The translations under genes and the position numbers were made by a program. A DNA stretch of 64,000 nucleotides from Sporolactobacillus sp. STSJ-5 (GTDB taxonomy: Bacteria > Bacillota > Bacilli > Bacillales > Sporolactobacillaceae). The stretch's first letter is position 1. Every line of letters begins with the position of its first letter. The stretch is taken from NCBI RefSeq assembly GCF_024385605.1, contig NZ_JANFOJ010000011.1, forward strand, positions 1-64,000, in the 5' to 3' direction. The notes beneath the pieces were generated by a model, which was not told the DNA's origin, did no database searches, and saw only the letters and a list, made by a program, of their open reading frames with translations. This document shows, piece by piece, positions 15,199 through 23,646 of the stretch.

Positions 15199-16245
15199 TT
15201 ACTTGTTATCGTAATCAGCCGTTTGTTGACTGCCCTTTAACTCAGCAGGAATGTCAGCATTAACCTTCTTTAGCTGTTTATCAATGTTTTGAGATGATTC
15301 TTTTACTTTTTCCGGGTTTTCTTTTTTGAATTTTAATATTTTTTCTAAAAGTCCGTCTGTTTCTCCCTTTAGTTTTGTATCAATACTTTTTCCGTCGGTT
15401 TTTAATGCTGCTTCGTATTTCCCACCAACAATATAATGTAGAACCATTCCCGCTCCCATTATTAATAAGAATATTCCACCTAAATCAATTATACCTGGTG
15501 AATTAAAAGTTGCCTTCATTTCAATGTCGTCTTCTTGAAAATTTGATCCTGGTAATATTTCATTTAAGTAGGGTATTAGATCAACAATAGAGTCCACCAT
15601 TCTGGCTACACCAATTGCTGGAATCTTACCATCCTTTTTAATATTTAAAATTAAATGAGCTTTATTTCCCTTAACATAAAATGAATATAATGTCCTGTCT
15701 ATGAATTCAGCATAATCGTTGGCATTATTTATTGTATGTCGCGAATTCATCATTTTGTATAAGTTAGGATCAAGTTTGTCACGATTAACAGTCTTTATCC
15801 ATTTTACATTACGCCTTTTTATAAATGGACATTTTCCTTCATCAATGGCAGTATCGCTTACTCGGTCAAAATATACCTCAGAATCAACTATTCCAAAAGA
15901 AATATGTGATGTATTTTCGCTAGGAATCATTACAACATCGCCGATTTTCATCTCATATAGAAATCGTTTGATTTGATTATAAATTAAGCCTGGTTGCTTA
16001 TTGTCAGGATACTTTTTATGTATTAGTTCAACTACTGTTTCCTTTTCAGTCTTTTCAAATAGTTTAGTATCTGAAAACTCATTCCAGTCTATTGCTACAA
16101 AGTTGTCGAAATAAAATTCATTGTGATATTCACCTGATTGTGTGCGCACTAGCCAGTATCCTCTGTTTTCATCAACTTGAACAATAGGTATATTGTTGTT
16201 CTTTATAAATTCTGATATTTTTTTTGTTTCTTCTTCATTTGTCAT
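15199..16245 (-). CDS. Membrane-tethered accessory protein with defence-type N-terminal domain
   Basis: 348 aa. Residues about 20-140 (GYWLVRTQSGEYHNEFYFDNFVAIDW, then GLIYNQIKRFLYEMKIGDVVMIPS and ISFGIVDS) resemble the PUA/EVE-like domain at the front of Mrr-type restriction proteins, which reads a ligand or modified base. There is no nuclease motif. Residues about 180-250 are a mixed domain; a single hydrophobic helix follows (IIDLGGIFLLIMGAGMVLHYIVG), then a charged coiled tail. Low-GC, plus-strand neighbour convergent. Located in the moron zone between lysis genes and partition module. Family assignment is from memory of motifs. Confidence 0.5.
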   Translation of the reverse strand: MTNEEETKKISEFIKNNNIPIVQVDENRGYWLVRTQSGEYHNEFYFDNFVAIDWNEFSDTKLFEKTEKETVVELIHKKYPDNKQPGLIYNQIKRFLYEMKIGDVVMIPSENTSHISFGIVDSEVYFDRVSDTAIDEGKCPFIKRRNVKWIKTVNRDKLDPNLYKMMNSRHTINNANDYAEFIDRTLYSFYVKGNKAHLILNIKKDGKIPAIGVARMVDSIVDLIPYLNEILPGSNFQEDDIEMKATFNSPGIIDLGGIFLLIMGAGMVLHYIVGGKYEAALKTDGKSIDTKLKGETDGLLEKILKFKKENPEKVKESSQNIDKQLKKVNADIPAELKGSQQTADYDNK

Positions 16246-16327
16246 AGTTCCACCATCCTATTATTTTAATGTCTTTATTTTGACATACTAAAAGACAATT
16301 GCAACTGTGAAATGATACTTTATTGTC

Positions 16328-16346
16328 ATGTATCCCGGCATAGCCG
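16328..16346. terminator. Short GC hairpin upstream of the accessory gene
   Basis: CCCGGC ATA GCCGGG stands out in A/T-rich DNA 17 bp after the holin stop. There is no clear T-run on either strand, so terminator function is uncertain. Confidence 0.35.
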
Positions 16347-16362
16347 GGTATGAATCATTATG

Positions 16363-16755
16363 TCATGCTTTCTGTGCTGGAGACTGAACAGCATTACTAC
16401 CAGGTGTAGCTGCATTTTCCACTGCAGCATCCTCCACCTGATCGCTTTCCAACGCATCGATAACCTTTTTTACGTTATCTTCTGTGACTGGAAGCCCCTT
16501 TTTCTGCAGCACCGTAGCAATTGCCTGTGCTGTCGCATCTTTTGCTTCTTGGCTACTTAGCAACTTCTCAGCATCTGTTTTGACCTTCTCGACCAGAGAT
16601 TCCAGTACGGGTGATTTCTTTTCTGCGATAAGCACTAGCTTTTCCAATTTTTTATAGGTTGCTGAATGGTACACATAGTAGCCAATAACGGACAATACAC
16701 CAATACCAAGCAATTGCAGCAGATCAACAAGTACATCTTCAATGATTTTTTCCAT
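16363..16755 (-). CDS. LLH family phage holin
   Basis: 130 aa: one N-terminal membrane helix (LVDLLQLLGIGVLSVIGYYVYH), then a long amphipathic helix and Ala-rich tail with LSSQEAKDATAQAIATVLQKKGLPVTEDNVKKVIDAL, the signature of phage_holin_6/LLH holins. It follows the endolysin by 2 bp. A second, different holin precedes the endolysin, so one may act as holin and the other as antiholin or helper. Confidence 0.8.
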   Translation of the reverse strand: MEKIIEDVLVDLLQLLGIGVLSVIGYYVYHSATYKKLEKLVLIAEKKSPVLESLVEKVKTDAEKLLSSQEAKDATAQAIATVLQKKGLPVTEDNVKKVIDALESDQVEDAAVENAATPGSNAVQSPAQKA

Positions 16756-16757
16756 GA

Positions 16758-17876
16758 TTATTTAACCACCTTTACATATTTTTTATTTGCTGTTATCCAA
16801 AATCCTGACTTCGTTTTCAGTCGTGGTACCTGTTTAATTGGACTATTTCCAGTCGCTTTAATCGTAAAGAGCGTGCCTTTTTTAAACTTAGCCACGCGAT
16901 ACTTACCAGCGAAGTTCGTCGACCGATACAGGTAAACAGTCTTTGTCGTCTTAACCTTTTTAACACCGCTGAGATAATCCTTGGGATTGTACAGCTTTGC
17001 TGGTTTGATCCCAGATTGAAGCTTTGCGACCAAGGCAAGGTTTTGTGCAGCCGTTCCGGTGTAGTTATTAATACCATACTGTTTGGCCAGCTTCTCACGT
17101 GCAGCATAACTCCATGGTTTGCCCTTACTCTTAAGGTAGTTTACAAGACTGATAGATTTAATCTTGCCAACTGTTTTGCTGACCGACTTTGTGTACTTAC
17201 CTGCGAAGTCCTGACTGACATCAAAGTACCGACCGTTGATCACTTCACTGCTTGTCCACTGCCAAGCGCCTTTCTTGCCATTATTCCAGGATGGCTCTGC
17301 TGATCCGTTGTTATATCTTGCAAGCCATGGTTCATTAACGGAAAGCTTGTCCGCATCAAGATGTGATTTATAAAAGCTAGAACCAGTGTAAAGGTCAACC
17401 ATGTAGCCTTTATCTTGCATGGCTTTTAAAAACATATTGGTATAATCAGTAAGTTTGGGCTTGCTCACACCGTTGGTTGTCTCAACATCTGCTACAACAA
17501 TGCCGTAAGATGCCTTGAAACCAACGTTTTTCAAGCAAGTAGCAAACCAATTCGCTTCGGCATTAGCATCTGCAGTCGATGTCAGCCGAGTGAAGTGATA
17601 TGCATGGACCTTAAGGCCAGCCGCATGTGCATTGGCAATATTTACGCTCGCAGTTGGGTCCAGATAATTCGTTGCATCAGAGACTTTGACTACCGCTGCC
17701 TTATATCCGCCTGCCTTAATCGTTTGATAAAAACTCAGTGGCAGACCGCTGTTATTATTCCAGTGACTTACATCAACGAAATCCTTATCTGGAGTTGCCG
17801 CACTCGCCGGCAGACAAAAAGAAAACGTCAGTGCTAAACTCAGCACCAGCGCCATAAGATATTTGATTTTCTTCAC
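16758..17876 (-). CDS. GH25 lysozyme endolysin with signal peptide
   Basis: 372 aa. A Sec-type signal (KKIKYLMALVLSLALTFSFCLPASAA) precedes a glycosyl hydrolase 25 muramidase domain: FVDVSHWN (catalytic Asp), VVADVETT and YHFTRLTS. Residues about 240-290 (VNYLKSKGKPWSYAAREKLAKQYGI-NYTGTAAQN) match a wall-binding repeat of Lactobacillus-type lysins. The C-terminal ~60 residues form a basic beta-rich SH3-like (DUF5776-like) domain. The signal peptide means export does not need the holin. Confidence 0.9.
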   Translation of the reverse strand: MKKIKYLMALVLSLALTFSFCLPASAATPDKDFVDVSHWNNNSGLPLSFYQTIKAGGYKAAVVKVSDATNYLDPTASVNIANAHAAGLKVHAYHFTRLTSTADANAEANWFATCLKNVGFKASYGIVVADVETTNGVSKPKLTDYTNMFLKAMQDKGYMVDLYTGSSFYKSHLDADKLSVNEPWLARYNNGSAEPSWNNGKKGAWQWTSSEVINGRYFDVSQDFAGKYTKSVSKTVGKIKSISLVNYLKSKGKPWSYAAREKLAKQYGINNYTGTAAQNLALVAKLQSGIKPAKLYNPKDYLSGVKKVKTTKTVYLYRSTNFAGKYRVAKFKKGTLFTIKATGNSPIKQVPRLKTKSGFWITANKKYVKVVK

Positions 17877-18292
17877 TGTTTCTTCTCTCCCTTCGCATTG
17901 TCACCCTTTAACTGAGCAAATGCGTTTGATATTTTTTGGGGCAAAGGTACGCCCATATGCCCAAGATTCTCGGTAAAGCTGATCCCTTCCGTACCGATCA
18001 AGAACATGAGCATTGCATTACGCATAAACGTTCCGGATCCAGTCGCCATGTCTAGTGAGTGAGCAACGACCACCGCCATGATCATGCCAGACTTTTTCAT
18101 GAGCCCACGCCATGCAACATAGGAAGAGACAGTGCGCATATAGTACGCTGCCATCACTCCACTCACGTAGTCGGTACCCATCATCACGCCAAAAGCCATG
18201 ACCAGGTTATCAAGTCCACCCAATAAAAAAGCAGCTGCCGAATAGGCGCTGCCGAGTACAACTGTCCATAATGTGTCTGTATTGTGTTGCAT
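17873..18292 (-). CDS. Phage holin, toxin-secretion/lysis type (holin_4)
   Basis: 139 aa from ATG 18292 after GGGAGA. Three to four membrane helices and the family pattern GLDNLVMAFGVMMGTDYVSGVMAAYY ... KKSGMIMAVVVAHSLD ... NAMLMFLIGTEGISFTENLGHMGVPLP. It forms inner-membrane holes at lysis. It overlaps the endolysin start by 4 bp. Confidence 0.85.
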   Translation of the reverse strand: MQHNTDTLWTVVLGSAYSAAAFLLGGLDNLVMAFGVMMGTDYVSGVMAAYYMRTVSSYVAWRGLMKKSGMIMAVVVAHSLDMATGSGTFMRNAMLMFLIGTEGISFTENLGHMGVPLPQKISNAFAQLKGDNAKGEKKQ

Positions 18293-18330
18293 CAAAAGTC
18301 TCCCTTCATGGGGTACCACCTCCCCTTTTA

Positions 18331-18365
18331 GGCAAAATAAAAAGACCTCGAAGGGTCTTTTTTTT
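18331..18365. terminator. Bidirectional terminator with phage 'TTTTTATTTTGC' tail
   Basis: AAGACC TCGAA GGGTCTT stem with TTTTTTTT on plus and TTTTTATTTTGC on minus strand. It separates the 180-aa accessory gene from the lysis genes. Confidence 0.8.
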
Positions 18366-18906
18366 AAGAATAAACAGGAACTCCTACAATATATGGAGAC
18401 AAACCCTCAGGATATTTACTAAACGCTTTTTCAGAATTACGTTTGAATACTTCTGTGTCTTTGACTTTTTGAATCCATCTGCTAGCCGAATTAATCATGA
18501 TGGTACAGAATATTTCAATATCGATATTTAATACTCTTTCTTCGATTAGTTCGTTTCCTTTTTTAACTTTGTTAATAAAAACATTATTATGCATAGTCAT
18601 TGGACCAGGCTCGGCGAATACAATCCTTGCATATCTTGATCCATTTTCTTGAGTTGTTCCTTGGTGTAAAAAAGAACATCTAAACGAATAACAATCTTCT
18701 GCAGATAATAGGTTCTGATCATCAGTAAAATTTTCTCTATACCAATTTCTATATTTTTTACCCGTTGTTTGACCATTTTCAGACTGAAGTGCCGCACACA
18801 TGTCTGGAATACAAAGTGTAAGCCCAAGAGCCATATGGTACAATCCGACAGATAACCCTTTTTCAATCTCTTGAAACAAATCCTCCAAAATAATCATCCC
18901 TTTCAT
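18364..18906 (-). CDS. Conserved hypothetical protein (accessory, in tail-lysis gap)
   Basis: About 174-180 aa; the start is uncertain among ATG 18906, ATG 18897 and an internal TTG. Soluble, helical, with IPDMCAALQSENGQTTGKKYRNWYRENF, SAEDCYSFRCSFLHQGTT and RYARIVFAEPG. I recall similar motifs in uncharacterised proteins scattered across bacteria, with invariant DCYxxRCxxLHQG. The CYxxRCxxLHQ pattern suggests a HEPN- or metal-like helical core, but that is a guess. Low GC and its own terminator mark it as a moron. Confidence 0.5.
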   Translation of the reverse strand: MKGMIILEDLFQEIEKGLSVGLYHMALGLTLCIPDMCAALQSENGQTTGKKYRNWYRENFTDDQNLLSAEDCYSFRCSFLHQGTTQENGSRYARIVFAEPGPMTMHNNVFINKVKKGNELIEERVLNIDIEIFCTIMINSASRWIQKVKDTEVFKRNSEKAFSKYPEGLSPYIVGVPVYS

Positions 18907-18983
18907 TACTTTGTTAGATTATGTTTCGACAAACATGAACATATTCCTGCAAAATAAATTAGTCGCATAGTTGCGTCTGCTTT

Positions 18984-19526
18984 TCAAAACTTACCTATCG
19001 CAATAATTGATACCATAGTTTCATCTTCATTTATTGTCTTCACTTTATCGGGAATATCGAATACAACAGTAATCCCACCTGCATCAAATGATTCAATACA
19101 GGCACTTACATATTGACTGTTCAACATGCTAATCGTTGGAATAACGTCTTCTTTCTTGTTGAAAGCGCATGGAAACGAATATTTGACCGAACATGAATGA
19201 TCAGGTGCTTTAGCCTTTAAATAACAAATATGAGTACCATCTTCTAGATGCGTATATCCCCAACCAGAAGCTCCATTGCCTACAATCATTTTATTCAACC
19301 TTTGATTAAAATCATCGCTTGATTTTTCCAATCCCTTAACGCTGTTAGTCAAAGATTCAAGTGTTTTATCCACTCTTTTTTCTACCCATAATTTCGATAA
19401 AAAATATAGCGCAACCCCAATAATTGCTACAACTACGCCAAGAATGGTCCACGTTAGTTCAAGTGAAAAGTTAACATTATTTTGTATCAAGTCAATTTCA
19501 TGATCTAGTGTCGCTTTCACGCCCAT
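18984..19526 (-). CDS. Membrane-anchored protein with tail-fibre-like C-terminal domain
   Basis: 180 aa from ATG 19526 after GAGGTGG. N-terminal helix, then a membrane span (LELTWTILGVVVAIIGVALYFLSKLW), a coiled coil (about 55-95), and a beta-rich C-terminal domain ending VSIIAIGKF. That domain resembles the gp53-like fibre tips such as the one ending IRWIAIGH at 20244-20678. Possibly a surface or exclusion protein; function unknown. Confidence 0.5.
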   Translation of the reverse strand: MGVKATLDHEIDLIQNNVNFSLELTWTILGVVVAIIGVALYFLSKLWVEKRVDKTLESLTNSVKGLEKSSDDFNQRLNKMIVGNGASGWGYTHLEDGTHICYLKAKAPDHSCSVKYSFPCAFNKKEDVIPTISMLNSQYVSACIESFDAGGITVVFDIPDKVKTINEDETMVSIIAIGKF

Positions 19527-19586
19527 TGTATCCACCTCGTTGCCTAAAATTATACATTGAGGTTTATAGACATTCAATTTAAGTTT

Positions 19587-19772
19587 TTATTTTTTTGCTT
19601 CAATATATAGAATGCCTTTCCAAAAAATAATAGTGTGAAGGAACACAACAACAGGAACAATATACCATTGCAGGTGAAACAAAGAGAAAAACAACGGCAA
19701 GCTAAAATATATGATAAAGCTAAATATAATATTGATTGCCATAAAATCATCTGTGTCAATATGTCTAATCAT
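19587..19772 (-). CDS. Hypothetical small membrane protein
   Basis: 61 aa from ATG 19772 (GTG 19781 is an alternative). Two hydrophobic helices (INIIFSFIIYFSLPLFFSLF and WYIVPVVVFLHTIIFWKGILYI). Follows xkdX by 15 bp, a place where many phages carry a small membrane protein. Confidence 0.45.
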   Translation of the reverse strand: MIRHIDTDDFMAINIIFSFIIYFSLPLFFSLFHLQWYIVPVVVFLHTIIFWKGILYIEAKK

Positions 19773-19787
19773 TATTTGCACCGCCTT

Positions 19788-19919
19788 TTATTTCGTGTAG
19801 ATCTGTCCTGTAATCGTCTGATACTGATCTGCTGTAATCCACCCACACGCAACAAAACTTTTCACCTGGTCAACCGTGTAAAGCCCCAACTTATAAAAAT
19901 TAGTGATCCAATCAACCAT
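19788..19919 (-). CDS. xkdX: XkdX family phage protein
   Basis: 43 aa: NFYKLGLYTVDQVKSFVACGWITADQYQTITGQIY, the standard XkdX pattern. Short proteins of this family lie between tail fibre and lysis genes in many Firmicutes phages. The start overlaps the previous gene's end by 8 bp. Confidence 0.85.
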   Translation of the reverse strand: MVDWITNFYKLGLYTVDQVKSFVACGWITADQYQTITGQIYTK

Positions 19920-20229
19920 TTGTGCTCGCCTCCTGCAGTGCTGCGATTTGTTGTGCTTGTTGCGCGGTGATTAAGAGCAGTTGTGCGATTTGTTGCTGTT
20001 CAGTGGTTGGTGTTGGTATAGCAGATTCAGGTATATACTCTTCAAAAATATCATCGAATGTTGTCCCGGCTGTATTTTTAATTTCATATTGCTTACCTTC
20101 TGCTTGATTCTGAAAAAATTGATTGTATATATCATCTGAAATATTGACATCACTGTCTGATATCTGATTAATATCGTCATCTTTAAACCCAAATGATCCA
20201 TCTTGATTAATAGTTAAATATTTTGACAT
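19912..20229 (-). CDS. Tail fibre-associated small protein (XkdW-like position)
   Basis: 105 aa from ATG 20229 after GAGGAGGGG. Acidic N-terminal half (DGSFGFKDDDINQISDSDVNISDD) and a C-terminal Gln/Ala-rich coiled coil (TTEQQQIAQLLLITAQQAQQIAALQEA). Directly after the fibre genes, where XkdW-type or fibre-assembly proteins are found. The coiled coil suggests oligomerisation. Confidence 0.55.
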   Translation of the reverse strand: MSKYLTINQDGSFGFKDDDINQISDSDVNISDDIYNQFFQNQAEGKQYEIKNTAGTTFDDIFEEYIPESAIPTPTTEQQQIAQLLLITAQQAQQIAALQEASTNG

Positions 20230-20243
20230 GATAGCCCCTCCTC

Positions 20244-20678
20244 TTAATGGCCAATAGCAATCCAACGAATTGTTCTGCTATCCGTACAACGGCAATATGC
20301 TGACAATGTACTTAAATCGGTACACCAAACTGTCGAAGTAGTCCCTCCAGCATCATTTGATACTACAGTGGCGACGAAAGAATAAACTTCATTAAAAGCA
20401 ACTGGAAAGACAATATTGAATCCATCATTTCCAACTCCACTTTGAAATCCCCACTGGATAATCAAACCACCTTGAAGATTTTGGAATCCATTGATATAAA
20501 GGTTATTTGAAAAATTACTACTATTCGCTTTTCCATCAAGCGTGGTATTAATATTGTCAAGTGCATCTTGCAAGCCAACAATCTGCGATATCTCGCTCTC
20601 AGGATGCAGCGTGTCCCAGTCTGTATTCTCACTATTGCGTTGTTGAATGGTAAATTTCTTTGTAACTCCTGCTGTCAT
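20244..20678 (-). CDS. Tail fibre tip protein with gp53-like C-terminal domain
   Basis: 144 aa. Short coiled N-terminus (LQDALDNINTTLDGKANSS), then NGFQNLQGGLIIQWGFQSG and FPVAFNEVYSFVATVVSNDAGG, ending IRWIAIGH, typical of the gp53-like trimeric tip domain of phage tail fibres. Probably binds the host surface. Confidence 0.8.
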   Translation of the reverse strand: MTAGVTKKFTIQQRNSENTDWDTLHPESEISQIVGLQDALDNINTTLDGKANSSNFSNNLYINGFQNLQGGLIIQWGFQSGVGNDGFNIVFPVAFNEVYSFVATVVSNDAGGTTSTVWCTDLSTLSAYCRCTDSRTIRWIAIGH

Positions 20679-20679
20679 A

Positions 20680-20997
20680 TCAGCTCATCTCCTTATACCA
20701 AATGTCACCAGCAATAGGACTAGAAGGTTCTGCTGCTGTTGCCGTAAATCGTCCACGCAATTTTAAAAACTCGGCATCGAGCCGAGCTTTAAGTGAAGCA
20801 TATGCTGTTCCGTCTTGCCCAACTTGTGCTGCAGCCGCTTGTGGGCTGCTGTCCCCTTGTGCCACAATCGATTGAATCATGTTATAGATCATCAATACAT
20901 CGTTTCCGATGTCTACTAAGTTAGCGTTCTGGTTGTTGCGAAAATCTCGATTGAGTGTCACGCCTATCGTCCTGTATGGAGCATTAACAGATCCCAT
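20680..20997 (-). CDS. Small tail/baseplate protein
   Basis: 105 aa: RTIGVTLNRDFRNNQNANLVDIGNDVLMIYNMIQ, Ala/Gln-rich middle, then KARLDAEFLKLRGRFTATAAEPSSPIAGDIWYKEMS. The last part (PSSPxAGDIWYK) is shared with the next gene upstream and resembles fibre connector segments. Not assignable to a named family. Confidence 0.6.
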   Translation of the reverse strand: MGSVNAPYRTIGVTLNRDFRNNQNANLVDIGNDVLMIYNMIQSIVAQGDSSPQAAAAQVGQDGTAYASLKARLDAEFLKLRGRFTATAAEPSSPIAGDIWYKEMS

Positions 20998-21174
20998 TTA
21001 ACTCACCACCTTATACCAAAGTTGCCCAGCTGTTGTTGAAGAAGGAGCTGTTGTGCTGACCGTAATCGTCAAACCCAGTCCCAAATCATTTTGCAACTGA
21101 GACAACTTTGTAAGATTACCTTTATGCCAAATATCAAATCCTTGAAATGTCAGCGTCATGCCTAATAATTTCAT
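20998..21174 (-). CDS. Small tail protein
   Basis: 58 aa: FDIWHKGNLTKLSQLQNDLGLGLTITV then TAPSSTTAGQLWYKVVS. Same C-terminal SS-AGxxWYK pattern as the adjacent 105-aa protein. Its start abuts the large fibre stop and its TAA is 1 bp from the next ATG. Translational coupling is likely. Confidence 0.6.
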   Translation of the reverse strand: MKLLGMTLTFQGFDIWHKGNLTKLSQLQNDLGLGLTITVSTTAPSSTTAGQLWYKVVS

Positions 21175-23343
21175 TTATCCCACCACCGTTACTCTGTATT
21201 GTCCACTTGTCGGCGCAGTCGCAAAAGCAACATTTATTGAGTTTGTACCAGTAATAGTAATGTCAGGAATAACACCGGCTCCAGTTGATATCTCTCGAAT
21301 CATAACAGCAACATCTAAAGTTCCAAGATTGTGAGCTATTACAAAACTCGTTGTCGTACCGTCACCGATCGTCGCGGCATATTTCTTAGTTCGATATGTG
21401 GATAGCGTTAAGTTTAATGATATATTTGAAGTCCCATCAAAACCAACTGCTGATCCAACTACATCTCCTCCAGTCGCACTAATCGTCCTAGATGTTGCCA
21501 GTTTAGTAGCAGTAGCTGAATTACCTGTGGTATCTGCTGGAAGTTTACCAGATGAATCTAACTGTAAGATCTTATTAGCAGCTGCCACTGTTACGACTTG
21601 CGAGTCATCAACTTTTGCATTTAATGCCGTTTGCTGAGCTGTTGAAACTGGTTTATTAACATCACTTGTATTGTCAACATTACCAAGACCAACGTCACCT
21701 TTTACCAACACGACAACCCCAGTTTTCCCAGCAACCGATTGAACAAGGTCCGTTGGAGTAAGTAACTCTTGCCAGTTCGCAAGCACTGTTGGGTCAGCCG
21801 TTTTAAGAATGAAACTCTTGTTAATGTCGGACCGAACCGCTATGTCACCAACCTGAGCAGTGAGTGCTAGCATTGCTGTTTGACTCGCTACTGGATAAGT
21901 GTCTGTTATTGCAAGTGCTGGTAAGATTGTTTGATCAAGTTTCCCATCCGAACCGATTATCGGGATCGAACCGTTAGTCGTTCCTGTGTTTTTTGATGCA
22001 ACCGTACCAAGAGTAGGTTTACTACTAAGATCATTGTAACTACCACTAGTCGCTACAGTTGCCAAACCGGTTATCATAGATGCAGGATGGCTAGCTGGGT
22101 GAACGTAATTATTAGCATTTGTAGCTACACCATCTAGTTTCGTTTTGTCCGAAGAACTCATTAAACCGTCTTGGTTGTCTGTCGCATCTGGTATTGGATC
22201 GGCACCTGTAGAAAGATGTTCGCTTGCATGATAAGGGAATGGATTCATGTTGATGGTCTCAAAATACTCCAGCATGATTTCCGTTCCTTCAGGCAACCCT
22301 GAAGGTAAAGTGACAACCGTTGATGAAGTTTCAGTCAGTGCTCGATCATCCTGTTTCATGCCGTTCATAAACCAAGACATGCAGGTTGTTCCTGGCTTAT
22401 ATGTTCCGGTTGTCAGCGTCAATGCGGTTTGTCCTGCAGTCAATACAAATCTCTCTTGCTTCCTTATGAATGCTGCCGGATTATCGTTTGCGTTTAATGT
22501 ACCGTCGGCTTCAATTGTCACATTGGCTCCAGCTTTAATACCACCAAGAACTGTATCTGTTGCGATAGGAGGTGTGAACGTGCTCGGTTTACCAGTTATA
22601 GACCCCCAAGCAAGAGTATCCTGACCACCGAGTTGAGTCCATGTTCCAGTCGCTGTATCCTGATATATTTTCTTCGTATCCGTTGCGAAATAAACTGCTT
22701 TACTACCAGTAGCTGATGATTTGCTTGCATCCAATCCTGACTGGAAACTTGGAACATTTCCCAAATTTTTGATTGCATCGGTAATCCCATATCCTCCAAC
22801 AGTAGTAGGTTTACCGGTAGTGACCTTAGTCCAGTCCAGTCCTGGAATATCAGATGCAGACAATGCTGCCGATCCAGTAACTCTTCCTTTAGCGTCTACA
22901 GTAACTTTAGTGTAAGTTCCAGCAGTCACTCCACTATTTGCTAGTACAACTGTAATAGTCCCATCTGCTGTCCCATCGAAATTTACATAACCACCAGCAT
23001 CTCCACCAAGACTAATTTTCCTAGCTGTTGCAAGTTTAGTAGCTGATGCAGCTATTCCCGTTGTCGTTAAAAAATATGATGACTCGTGGCCGTCAAGCGT
23101 ATCTGCATCAAGTCCGCTTCCGGATCCGTCTACTGTTTTTAGCATAGTCAGTATGTCAGCAGCCGCAAGCACTTGTGCAAGGTCTTTCCAAGCGGTCCCA
23201 GTAAAAACGAGCAACGTATTTTGTGTAGTATCAAAATAAATCTGTCCTGGCGCTGGGTTACCCGGTGTAGTAGCAAGATTTTGTATAGTGGCATTTTGCA
23301 ATTCGTTTTGAGCTAAATCAATCGGAGCTAAATACTTGGGCAA
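21175..23343 (-). CDS. Large tail fibre / receptor-binding protein
   Basis: 722 aa. The N-terminus (YLAPIDLAQNELQNATIQNLATTPGNPAPGQIYFDT) is a fibre-attachment domain. Two fibre repeats follow the pattern KLATARxIxLGGDxxGYVNFDGTADGTI (about 100-135) and KLATSRTISATGGDVVGSAVGFDGTSNISL (about 625-655). A middle SADPIPDATDNQDGLMSSSDKTKLDGVA linker is typical of fibres. The end is beta-rich (TSFVIAHNLGTLDVAVMIRE...GQYRVTVVG), like the adjacent 95-aa protein. Confidence 0.85.
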   Translation of the reverse strand: MPKYLAPIDLAQNELQNATIQNLATTPGNPAPGQIYFDTTQNTLLVFTGTAWKDLAQVLAAADILTMLKTVDGSGSGLDADTLDGHESSYFLTTTGIAASATKLATARKISLGGDAGGYVNFDGTADGTITVVLANSGVTAGTYTKVTVDAKGRVTGSAALSASDIPGLDWTKVTTGKPTTVGGYGITDAIKNLGNVPSFQSGLDASKSSATGSKAVYFATDTKKIYQDTATGTWTQLGGQDTLAWGSITGKPSTFTPPIATDTVLGGIKAGANVTIEADGTLNANDNPAAFIRKQERFVLTAGQTALTLTTGTYKPGTTCMSWFMNGMKQDDRALTETSSTVVTLPSGLPEGTEIMLEYFETINMNPFPYHASEHLSTGADPIPDATDNQDGLMSSSDKTKLDGVATNANNYVHPASHPASMITGLATVATSGSYNDLSSKPTLGTVASKNTGTTNGSIPIIGSDGKLDQTILPALAITDTYPVASQTAMLALTAQVGDIAVRSDINKSFILKTADPTVLANWQELLTPTDLVQSVAGKTGVVVLVKGDVGLGNVDNTSDVNKPVSTAQQTALNAKVDDSQVVTVAAANKILQLDSSGKLPADTTGNSATATKLATSRTISATGGDVVGSAVGFDGTSNISLNLTLSTYRTKKYAATIGDGTTTSFVIAHNLGTLDVAVMIREISTGAGVIPDITITGTNSINVAFATAPTSGQYRVTVVG

Positions 23344-23358
23344 ACTTCCTCACCTCCC

Positions 23359-23646
23359 TCAATTTAAATAGGCCTTTCCGGCAAACGCTGCGGAAAAGCT
23401 AACTGTTAGATTATTTAAATCTGTATATTGCACTTCACCGATCACTTGCGTACCTGAGCTGTCTACAATTGCCACAGACGGCATCTTACCTAGATTATGA
23501 GTGATATTCCAAGTATCAGAAGGCGTAAGCTGACTATATTCATAGGTTTTATCAAGCTTTTTATCGAGTCCAACGACTGCCTCTGCATGCGTTTGTGGAT
23601 ACCAAGTTGTCCCGTCCGGATCCTTTATCTGTCGAATATCAGTCAT
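23359..23646 (-). CDS. Small baseplate/fibre protein
   Basis: 95 aa from ATG 23646, overlapping the previous stop. TDIRQIKDPDGTTWYPQTHAEAVVGL, then WNITHNLGKMPSVAIVDSSGTQVIGEVQYTDLNNLTVSFSAAFAGKAYLN. The 'ITHNLGKxPSVxIVDSSG' part is a beta-sandwich segment found in many phage tail proteins. Confidence 0.7.
   Translation of the reverse strand: MTDIRQIKDPDGTTWYPQTHAEAVVGLDKKLDKTYEYSQLTPSDTWNITHNLGKMPSVAIVDSSGTQVIGEVQYTDLNNLTVSFSAAFAGKAYLN

Noticed and set aside
19574-19759. 61-codon frame rich in Cys and Leu
   Set aside because: Alternative frame of the small membrane protein at 19587-19772, which has the better start.
21175-23343. Repeated KLAT...FDG segments as an adhesin gene of the host
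   Set aside because: Position among Tal and fibre genes and the typical phage-fibre repeats make it a tail fibre.
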